From Flavobacterium piscinae (GTDB taxonomy: Bacteria > Bacteroidota > Bacteroidia > Flavobacteriales > Flavobacteriaceae), in contig NZ_SBKQ01000004.1 of the NCBI RefSeq assembly GCF_004122145.1, positions 62,001-126,000 of the forward strand: a stretch of DNA of 64,000 bases, in the 5' to 3' direction. This document shows positions 8,908 to 15,472 of the stretch, piece by piece (within the stretch, counting starts at the first letter, position 1; each line of letters begins with the position of its first letter). A program made the position numbers and the translations under genes. Below the pieces are notes generated by a model. It saw only the letters and a program-made list of their open reading frames with translations, had not been told where the DNA came from and searched no databases.

Positions 8908-9800
8908 TGTTGTGGTGTTTTTAAAATAGTAATCAATTTTTCTTCTTCACTGTTTTTATTCGGATGATAATCATACACCCATTGCACATGTGGAGGTAAA
9001 CTCATCAAAATACTTTCGATTCTTCCGTTGGTTTTTAGCCCGAAAAGGGTTCCTTTATCGTGAACCAAATTGAATTCTACATAACGACCACGGCGGATTT
9101 CCTGCCATTTCCGTTGTGCATCCGAATAGGGTAAATTTACTCTTTTTTCTACAATTGGAACGTATGCTTCTAAAAAACTATTTCCCACTTCGGTGACAAA
9201 ATCATACCAGTTTTCCATCGTCATCAAATCGGTTGCTTTGCAATAATCAAAAAACAAACCACCTATGCCACGGGCTTCCATGCGATGTGCATTCCAAAAA
9301 TAATCATCACATTGTTTTTTAAATTTGGGATAAAAGTCCGGATTGTGTTTGTCGCATGCTGTTTTGCACGTTTGATGAAAATGAATGGCATCTTCTTCAA
9401 ACAAATAATACGGCGTTAAATCCTGACCCCCACCAAACCATGAATTGATAATTGTTCCCTCCTCATCATACATTTCAAAATACCGCCAATTGGCATGAAC
9501 GGTGGGAACCATTGGGTTTTTGGGATGAATCACCAAACTGAGTCCGCAGGCAAAAAAATCAGCTTCGCCTACGTTAAATAATTTTTGCATCGAGTCGGGT
9601 AACTTCCCATGAACGGCTGATATGTTGACGCCTCCTTTTTCAAATACATTTCCGTTTTCAATCACTCGCGTTCTGCCACCACCGCCTTCGGGACGTTCCC
9701 AAATGTCTTCGCGAAATTTGGCTTTGCCATCGACTTCTTCTAATTTGGCTGTAATTTGATTTTGAAGATTTTGTATGTATGGATAGAATTTATCTTTCAT
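8895..9800 (-). CDS. hemF: Aerobic coproporphyrinogen III oxidase
   Basis: HemF oxidatively decarboxylates coproporphyrinogen III to protoporphyrinogen IX using oxygen and no metal or flavin. The 301-residue protein has the family signatures GGGGRTRVIENGNVFEKGGVN, WFGGGQDLTPYYLFEEDA, and the C-terminal RRGRYVEFNLVHDKGTLFGL block. It opens the haem block; the exported barrel-like gene overlaps its end by 13 nt and hemB and the cytochrome follow. The start at 9800 (MKDKFYPYIQ) is natural for the family. Oxygen dependence suggests aerobic growth. Confidence 0.97.
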   Translation of the reverse strand: MKDKFYPYIQNLQNQITAKLEEVDGKAKFREDIWERPEGGGGRTRVIENGNVFEKGGVNISAVHGKLPDSMQKLFNVGEADFFACGLSLVIHPKNPMVPTVHANWRYFEMYDEEGTIINSWFGGGQDLTPYYLFEEDAIHFHQTCKTACDKHNPDFYPKFKKQCDDYFWNAHRMEARGIGGLFFDYCKATDLMTMENWYDFVTEVGNSFLEAYVPIVEKRVNLPYSDAQRKWQEIRRGRYVEFNLVHDKGTLFGLKTNGRIESILMSLPPHVQWVYDYHPNKNSEEEKLITILKTPQQWLE

Positions 9801-9950
9801 TGAAATGGAATGAGCTACTAAAGCAAAATGTTTTTGTATTACAAAAATAAGGGAATTTAGGCTTATTTGGTGGCTTTAGGAGGAATTTAGTAGTTGTTTT
9901 ATTTATAAATCTTTTGTTTGATTAATTTATTACTCCAAAAATCAATTCCC

Positions 9951-9998
9951 CCCGCTGCCGCACGAATCCCCCGCTGCCGCACGAATCCCTTCGTGTGG
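9951..9998. repeat. REP-like repeats, left side of the RAYT gene
   Basis: Two direct copies of CCCGCTGCCGCACGAAT lie at 9951-9967 and 9970-9986. The second is followed by TTCGTG so that CACGAA (9980-9985) and TTCGTG (9990-9995) can fold into a short hairpin. The 29 bases 9970-9998 recur as an inverted copy at 10671-10699 with 27 of 29 identical. GC-rich blocks like this stand out in this AT-rich genome. Confidence 0.85.
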
Positions 9999-10000
9999 CT

Positions 10001-10620
10001 TTACAATTTAAAATACTGAAAAACACAAACCTCATCAAGCAAACCCTTTTCGCCTGCATAATCTGGAGCACTACTGTATTTATAATCTTCCGGTCTAAAA
10101 ACGATACCTTCTTCAACCGGATTGTTATGAATATAATCAATTTTCTGTTGAATTACTTCATTACTCCATAGTTCAATGGGTTTATTATCATGTCGCCAAA
10201 ATTGAAAATTAGTTGTATTTGATGTTTTTTCTGCCTCTTTTTTAAAATAGTCTAATAAGAATTCTTTTCTACTTTCCTTTGGGTTTTCTTGAATAGCATT
10301 AATAACGCTTCGACTGGTAAATCTTTTAAAATCACCTAATAAAAGTTCTGGTTTTTGACTAGTAGTACTCCTAAAAATCAAATGTACATGATTGGTCATA
10401 ATGCACCATGCATGAATTTCCATTCCTTTGTTTTTTTGACAAAATTCCAAACTTTCTAAAACCAAATCTTTGTATTCATTTCTAGTAAAAACATCAAGCC
10501 AACCCACTACGGCACTTGAGCGAAGCGGATGCACGAATACCAAAAAACAAATAAAAAAGCATGAGTAAAACTTACAAAATAAAGACCTTCTGGGTTATAA
10601 AATTTATAATTCCTACTCAT
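10001..10620 (-). pseudogene. REP-associated tyrosine transposase (RAYT, Y1/IS200-like), disrupted near the N-terminus
   Basis: The intact part (10543 down to 10001) encodes a Y1-family nuclease with the HUH motif TNHVHLIF, a Tyr in KIDYIHNNPVEEG and the conserved block WRHDNKPIELWS. These enzymes nick single-stranded REP DNA. A normal RAYT start, MSRNYKFYNPEGLYFVSF, begins at the ATG at 10620. After that segment about 53 bases that do not belong push the frame into a TAG before the conserved GWLDVFTRNEYK part resumes in another frame. The only start left in the second frame is a TTG at 10543. The added DNA contains ATTCGTGC, the core of the flanking REPs. The gene is therefore probably inactive, or makes an N-terminally shortened protein. 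Confidence 0.8.
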
Positions 10621-10670
10621 GTTTTTGCTTTATTTCAAATGTAGTAAAAACTTTTTTTTATTTGCTAGAA

Positions 10671-10702
10671 CCACACGAAGGGATTCGTGCGGGAGCGGTG
10701 GG
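10671..10702. repeat. REP-like repeat, right side of the RAYT gene (inverted)
   Basis: This block is the reverse complement of 9970-9998 with two mismatches and has the same CACGAA...TTCGTG foldback. Together the inverted pair brackets the RAYT gene, the usual REP/RAYT arrangement (REPtron). Confidence 0.85.
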
Positions 10703-10743
10703 TCACTTTTCTTCATTACATTCGTTTTAAGGCATTTTCAAAT

Positions 10744-10776
10744 GTAAAAAGGCAAACTTATATAGCTTGCCTTTTA
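10744..10776 (-). terminator. Terminator hairpin between RAYT and the truncated hypothetical gene
   Basis: A perfect 9-bp inverted repeat (AAAAGGCAA at 10747, TTGCCTTTT at 10767) has an 11-nt AT-rich loop. On the minus strand the stem runs into a short T-run, placing it about 100 bp after the stop of the truncated gene at 10882. The plus side is also T-rich. Confidence 0.7.
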
Positions 10777-10881
10777 GTTTTAATTTTTATTTAAGGATTG
10801 ATTTACAAAAAGTTAAGTTGAACTTTTTTGTTCATCACTAACTTTGGAACATTACCAACTTTGTAATATTACCCTACTAAA

Positions 10882-11190
10882 TTACCCCTTTGATAATGAT
10901 TTATTATTTAAGATAAGTTTATCTTTATTTTTTAATTTAAGCACTTTAGAAAAATCAGTTATTAACTTGTAAGAAGAAAAATAATCCGTAATGTGTATTG
11001 GATTTTCAGATATCAACTTAATTTCTGTCCCATTATAAATCCATTTCCCAAAAGATATTTCTCTTTTTAAATTATCTTTATAAAAGAAAGAACCATCTTC
11101 TTTTAATTCAATTGTTAAATAATTATTCCTGCTTTTATAATTTCCTACAATATCATTAAACAAAATATCTTTATTAATTGCAAATTCCGG
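10882..11190 (-). pseudogene. 5'-truncated hypothetical gene cut by the IS21-type element
   Basis: About 100 residues remain. The frame is open upstream past the only start codon (a TTG at 11163) and runs directly into the IS end, stopping inside it at 11215, so the 5' part is missing. The remaining segment (DGSFFYKDN, FGKWIYNGTEIKLISENP) resembles the C-terminal half of small Bacteroidota lipoproteins in which a beta-rich domain follows a signal peptide; no function is known. No matching 5' fragment is seen beyond the right IS end, where a gene of the opposite orientation begins. Confidence 0.6.
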
Positions 11191-11285
11191 TGATATTGAC
11201 CACCCAATTCCGATTTAAAGTGACCACCTGATTTCGGTTGAAAGTGACCACCCAATTTCGGTTCAAATTGACCACCTAGATTTTT
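11188..11285. repeat. Left terminal repeat array of the IS21-type element
   Basis: Four tandem units start with TGACCACC: at about 11197, 11221, 11245 and 11270. The first three carry the CGATTTAAAG / CGGTTGAAAG / CGGTTCAAAT tail at a period of 24 bp; the fourth is degenerate. These are presumed IstA binding sites. Confidence 0.82.
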
Positions 11286-11340
11286 CACCTAAAATTACTT
11301 TTTTTCATACGTTAGTTTCTATTCAAAAATAGTTAAAAAA

Positions 11341-12102
11341 TTAAACTTTAGTGATGCTTTTTTTCTTCCGCATCGATTCTCCTGATAATTCGATTCTGTG
11401 TGACTGATGAATCAAACGATCTAAGATAGCATCTGCGATTGTTTTTTCACCAATAATGTCATACCAACCCTGAACTGGTATCTGTGAAGTAACGATTATG
11501 GAACTGTTATTATGCCTGTCTTCAATTATTTCTAAGAGTGTGATTCTGTTTTGACTATCGAGAGCTTGTAGACCAAAATCGTCTAAAATTATTACATCTT
11601 GTTTTTCTATTTTGGCAAGTTCGCGTAAATAAGAACCGTCTGCTTTGGCCATTTTTAACTTGGCAAAAAGCTTTGAGGTATTAAAATAACTGACCTTGTA
11701 ACCTTGTATACAGGCTTGATAACCTAGTGCCGTACCTAAAAAACTTTTACCGACACCGGTGCTTCCGGTGATTAAAACGTTTTGATTTTTCTCCACAAAA
11801 TCACATTCTGCCAATCGAAAAACAAGTGTGCGGTCCAGATTTCGGGATTCATCAAAATGGATGTTTTCAATGTTTGACTTGTAATGGAACCGGGCATTTT
11901 TAATACTTCGTTCAATACGCCTGTTGTGCCTTTCATCCCATTCGGCATCAATAATCATTGACACAAATTGGTCAATGGTGTAATGGTCTGTTTTACCGAT
12001 TTCTAGTGCGGTTTTAAAAGCACTATGCATGCCATAGAGCTTCATTTGTTTCATTTTGCTTTCTGTTGCTTGATTCATAAGTAATGGTTTTAAATTATTC
12101 AT
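11341..12102 (-). CDS. istB: IS21 helper ATPase IstB
   Basis: This 253-residue AAA+ ATPase has Walker A GSTGVGKS (113-120) and Walker B DVIILDDFG (about 169-177), with the usual IstB N-terminal helical region and C-terminal ILDRLIHQSHRIELSGES. IstB assembles on DNA and directs target selection by IstA. It overlaps the end of istA by 8 nt, so it is translationally coupled. The length is normal for the family and no damage is visible. Confidence 0.96.
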   Translation of the reverse strand: MNNLKPLLMNQATESKMKQMKLYGMHSAFKTALEIGKTDHYTIDQFVSMIIDAEWDERHNRRIERSIKNARFHYKSNIENIHFDESRNLDRTLVFRLAECDFVEKNQNVLITGSTGVGKSFLGTALGYQACIQGYKVSYFNTSKLFAKLKMAKADGSYLRELAKIEKQDVIILDDFGLQALDSQNRITLLEIIEDRHNNSSIIVTSQIPVQGWYDIIGEKTIADAILDRLIHQSHRIELSGESMRKKKSITKV

Positions 12103-13642
12103 AATAGTGTTTGCCTCTAATGTTGTGGTGTTCAGGTAAGTCTTGATTCAAGTCTTTATCCTCATCCAAAGAGTCTAAGTTGTTTTCCAAGATGTTTTGT
12201 ATGGTTTTAAAGCTGTAAATCTTAAAATCAAGAGCTCTCTTACAGGCATTGATTAATCGTTCTTTGCCTACTTTTTTCTCGAAGGATAAGATACCTAAAC
12301 AACTCTTGAAGGCCTGCTCGGGATGGTTTCTGTTCTCTATGATTTTAATGATAAATTCACCCACACAAGGGTCGATACTGTTTGCCCAATCGATAAATCG
12401 TGTAGCACTCCAATCAGCTACAAACTGATGCGTACTTGCTAAATGTTCCGCATTGGTGGTGTATACATAAGCCTTATTGCTTCTTTGATGTATAGCAATA
12501 CGATTGTATTTGTAATACACTTCAACTACTGATTGCGTATACAAAAGCTTTACTTTTTTACGGATGTATTGATAGGGAACACTATAATAGTTTTTATCCT
12601 GACTGTGTAATACATGTCCGTTTTGCATAACCGTAGCAAAAGAATGATACTTGATTTGAAAACGTTCTAGTGGCAATGGTCGTAGTTTGTCTTTCTCATC
12701 CTCCAAGAAGAGTTCGTAGCGAGAATAAGGTCTTCCTGTGAGTTTCTTGCGATTATGAAGATCTAATAATTCCCAAATAGCTTCATTCAATTGCTCTAAA
12801 TTAAAAAATGTTCTGTTTTTAAGATGCACATAAATTCTTCGGTACAAAATCTTAACTGCTCCTTCAACCAATGATTTATCTCTTGGTTTATAAGCTCTAG
12901 CAGGAAGTATGGTGGTTTCGTAATGTTCTGCTAAATCAGCTAAAGTTTCATTAATTGTTGGTTCAAAACGACTACTTTTTATAACCGCCGATTTTAAATT
13001 GTCAGGAACAATAGCTTCTGGAGTTCCACCAAAATATCGCATGGCGTTTTCTACAGAGTTTACAAAATCTTCTTTTTGTTGGCTCATTGAGGCTTCTGCA
13101 TAGGTGTATTGGCTAGCACCAAGAATTGCTACAAAAAACTCCACTTCTTTTACTTCTCCAGTATTTTCATCTACGATAGAAGGTTTCTTTCCGGCATAAT
13201 CCACATACATCTTATCGCCTGATTTATGTTGAATATGCATTACCGGATTCACGCGATTGCTCCAGTTTTTGAAGTGAACTCTAAATTGGGATGTCTTTAC
13301 CCCGTCAGGGTTTGCAGCAAAATAGAGTTCCCATTGTTGTTGAACAGTTGCCCCAACGTTTTTGAGTTCTCGCTCCATTTGTGGAAAATAGCTATAAAGC
13401 TTCTCTAGCTTAGGATTGACCTTTTCTGCAGTATTTCCAACGAAGATAGCTTCTAGTTCAGCATCAGACTTCTCAGCGATATAATCAAGACTATAGCCCG
13501 ATACTTTAAACAAAGAAATATACTTCTTTACCGTGTTTCTGGAAAGTGAAAGGTACTTACTGATAAATAAATTACTCTTGCCCTTGCAATGAAATTTAAT
13601 GACTTTTCTTATCTTACTCATGTCTGTTAGTTTATTTGCCAT
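12095..13642 (-). CDS. istA: IS21 transposase IstA
   Basis: The 515-residue DDE transposase has an N-terminal helix-turn-helix (about 10-45, NLFISKYLSLSRNTVKKYI). A retroviral-integrase-like core follows with Asp148 (MYVDYAGK), Asp214 (IVPDNLKSAV) and Glu260 (DKSLVEGAVKILYRRIY). A C-terminal beta domain comes next (about 320-400, YYSVPYQYIRKKVKLLY). It catalyses strand transfer at the terminal repeats. The length and motif spacing are intact, so the protein looks functional. Confidence 0.96.
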   Translation of the reverse strand: MANKLTDMSKIRKVIKFHCKGKSNLFISKYLSLSRNTVKKYISLFKVSGYSLDYIAEKSDAELEAIFVGNTAEKVNPKLEKLYSYFPQMERELKNVGATVQQQWELYFAANPDGVKTSQFRVHFKNWSNRVNPVMHIQHKSGDKMYVDYAGKKPSIVDENTGEVKEVEFFVAILGASQYTYAEASMSQQKEDFVNSVENAMRYFGGTPEAIVPDNLKSAVIKSSRFEPTINETLADLAEHYETTILPARAYKPRDKSLVEGAVKILYRRIYVHLKNRTFFNLEQLNEAIWELLDLHNRKKLTGRPYSRYELFLEDEKDKLRPLPLERFQIKYHSFATVMQNGHVLHSQDKNYYSVPYQYIRKKVKLLYTQSVVEVYYKYNRIAIHQRSNKAYVYTTNAEHLASTHQFVADWSATRFIDWANSIDPCVGEFIIKIIENRNHPEQAFKSCLGILSFEKKVGKERLINACKRALDFKIYSFKTIQNILENNLDSLDEDKDLNQDLPEHHNIRGKHYYE

Positions 13643-13694
13643 AATCCGTTTTTCAACGAATTTAGGTGGCTAACAGCATGAAAAAAAGTAGTAT

Positions 13695-13811
13695 TTTTCG
13701 GTGGTCAATTTCAACCGGAAAGTGGTGGTCACTTTCAACCGAAATTAGGTGGTCATTTTGAATCGGAATCGGTGGTCAATTTGCTCCGGAATTAGGTGGT
13801 CAATTTGACCG
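13695..13811. repeat. Right terminal repeat array of the IS21-type element
   Basis: Five units contain GGTGGTCA (inverse of the left units), with AACCGGAAAG, AACCGAAATT, AATCGGAATC and CTCCGGAATT tails and a last partial copy ending in GACCG. The spacing is 23-24 bp. The last copy supplies the GTG start codon of the neighbouring gene. Confidence 0.82.
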
Positions 13812-14494
13812 TTTTTTCCACCCTTAGTTCTAAAACTGATTCTGAAAAAATTATAAGTCACAAGGAGTTTTTAAAATCTGCTATAGATGAAGAAAACAAT
13901 AGGCTTAGTTTAATTGAAAATAAGACCTCACAAATAATATCTCAAACCAGTATTGTATTTTCCTTACTTGGACTTTTCATGCCTATTATTATTGATAAAA
14001 CAGGTGAAACAAACATTTACATTAAGGTTGCAATTATATTTTTAGTTTTAATAGCATTCATTTTTTATCTGTTAACGATAAATAATGCCTTGAAAAACTT
14101 TAATATAAATAAATTCAGCTATTCTGTTCCTACTCCTGAAAATGTACTGACTTTGCAGAACAATACTGTGGAAGAATTTAATTCAGAACTTATTCGAGAT
14201 TATTTGTACTGTATAAATAAGAATATTGTAACTAACAATCGAAAGGCAACAAATTTACTTCATTCTCATAATACCTTTAAATTTGCTAACCTAATAACAG
14301 GTTTAATAGTTGTATTTTTAAGTGTTATGATTCTCTTCTCAAAGAATGATGACCCTAAAATTCATATTGAAAAGGCTGTGAAGATTGATAAATTAGATTC
14401 TATAATTAGAACTATAAAACCAATTTTTATAATACAACAGGATACCGTTGTGGTAAGAGATACCATTTATTTAAAAAATAACAAGATTAAATAA
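13796..14494 (+). CDS. Three-TM membrane protein of unknown function, 5' end fused to the IS21-type end
   Basis: The frame starts at a GTG inside the last IS terminal repeat, so the original N-terminus is probably lost or replaced. The readable protein has a helical N-terminal segment (about 20-48), TM1 (about 49-67), TM2 (about 77-95), a cytoplasmic or periplasmic helical stretch (about 100-165), TM3 (about 166-185) and a polar C-terminal tail of about 45 residues. I do not recognise the family. Small multi-TM proteins of this layout occur among membrane-acting effectors but also in many other roles, and nothing here decides. A terminator follows at 14536. Confidence 0.6.
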   Translation: MVNLTVFSTLSSKTDSEKIISHKEFLKSAIDEENNRLSLIENKTSQIISQTSIVFSLLGLFMPIIIDKTGETNIYIKVAIIFLVLIAFIFYLLTINNALKNFNINKFSYSVPTPENVLTLQNNTVEEFNSELIRDYLYCINKNIVTNNRKATNLLHSHNTFKFANLITGLIVVFLSVMILFSKNDDPKIHIEKAVKIDKLDSIIRTIKPIFIIQQDTVVVRDTIYLKNNKIK

Positions 14495-14535
14495 ACTAAT
14501 TTATTAGATCGTAATAATAATTGGTTTAACAACTA

Positions 14536-14563
14536 AAAGACAGTTTTGGAGCTGTCTTTTTTT
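14536..14563 (+). terminator. Terminator between the three-TM gene and the RHS operon
   Basis: An 8-bp stem (AAAGACAG / CTGTCTTT) with an 8-nt loop is followed by a long T-run. It serves the plus-strand gene and may also stop the convergent RHS operon, whose last gene ends at 14617. Confidence 0.88.
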
Positions 14564-14616
14564 AATATTGGGACTTTTGATTTGCATATTATTAATCAAG
14601 AAAATATTATCCACAT

Positions 14617-15471
14617 TTAATTCTTTATCAATTCATCCACATTTTGAATGAGTATATTTTTCTCCATAAAATAGAGTAATAGTCTATTCTTATTTCTTGA
14701 TAATTGATTAAATCCAATTGATATTTTATTATTTCCAATCAATTTGATTTCATAGGGACGATAAAAATTTTCAACATCATCTACCTTTAATGTTTGGATC
14801 TCTTGATTAGGTTTAATTAATTTAATCTCTTCATTATCAGAAACTACAACAAGCAAATAATTCGTTAAAACATAAAAATCCTTTATTTTCTCAAATTCAT
14901 TAAGTTCTTTTTCATTTTCTGAATTTATCCATACAAAATGAAATTTACCGTCTTGGAAATAATAATTAAAAAATGGAGGTTTTTCAAGTTCTTTGATTTC
15001 ATTTGGACGATAGATTTTTGCTTTTAATATATTTGAAACTTCCACAGAAGGTAAGTTTTTATATACTTTCCAACTTCTCTCTGATAATTTTTTTAATTCA
15101 TTCTTATTTAATATTGCACTTTCAATAATATTTAAACACCCGACAACATCAAAGTCATCAATTCTAAAAGTAATATTTATACCATCAATATTATCAGTAT
15201 TATCATCTTTTTTTGGTAGCCAAACATTTATCGTAGGCTGTTCAAGTTTAGTTTCGGAAAAATTTAAGTAAATTTTATCATTATAAGATAATTTTTTTGA
15301 TAACATTTCAGCATATTGTGCTATCATTAAAGTTTTATTCATTTCTTCTGTATGAAATGAATTGTAAGTAGTAACATCTATATTGTTGTAAACTTTACGA
15401 ACAACTTTCTCTCGATGAGAATAGACATTACTAAACATCGTAAGCATAACTATAATTAAACATTTTTTCAT
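14617..15471 (-). CDS. Exported orphan protein at the end of the RHS operon (candidate partner or immunity protein)
   Basis: The 284-residue protein has a signal peptide (MKKCLIIVMLTMFSNVYS) and no other membrane segment. It is rich in Asn, Lys and Glu, with beta-rich segments such as YFQDGKFHFVWINSENE and IKLIGNNKISIGFNQL in the second half. I do not recognise a family. Its start lies 1 base past the stop of the RHS protein with the JAB-like C-terminus, so the two are almost certainly cotranslated from one message. In polymorphic toxin loci the gene directly after the toxin usually encodes immunity, and an exported protein would fit a toxin acting in the periplasm. That role is inference from position only. 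Confidence 0.6.
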   Translation of the reverse strand: MKKCLIIVMLTMFSNVYSHREKVVRKVYNNIDVTTYNSFHTEEMNKTLMIAQYAEMLSKKLSYNDKIYLNFSETKLEQPTINVWLPKKDDNTDNIDGINITFRIDDFDVVGCLNIIESAILNKNELKKLSERSWKVYKNLPSVEVSNILKAKIYRPNEIKELEKPPFFNYYFQDGKFHFVWINSENEKELNEFEKIKDFYVLTNYLLVVVSDNEEIKLIKPNQEIQTLKVDDVENFYRPYEIKLIGNNKISIGFNQLSRNKNRLLLYFMEKNILIQNVDELIKN

Positions 15472-15472
15472 A

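Larger units (their letters stand above)
11188..13811 (-). mobile_element. IS21-family insertion sequence with istA and istB
   Basis: The element holds the istA/istB pair and is bounded by arrays of about 23-bp repeats with the core TGACCACC plus a CGGTT/CGGAT tail. There are four copies on the left (from 11188 to about 11285) and five inverted copies on the right (about 13695-13811). Both outermost ends share CGGT-N-A-N-ATTGACCACC. Multiple terminal transposase-binding repeats are typical of IS21. No clear target duplication is seen, and both flanking genes abut the ends, so the insertion may have been followed by a deletion or may have landed between divergent genes. Both proteins are full length, so the IS may be active. 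Confidence 0.88.

Noticed and set aside
10543..10620. Treating the RAYT frame starting at 10543 (TTG) as an intact gene
   Set aside because: The conserved N-terminus is found in another frame from 10620, so the gene is better read as disrupted.
9951..10702. Reading the GC-rich inverted repeats as simple terminators
   Set aside because: They lack T-runs, occur as direct and inverted copies around a RAYT gene, and fit REP elements better.
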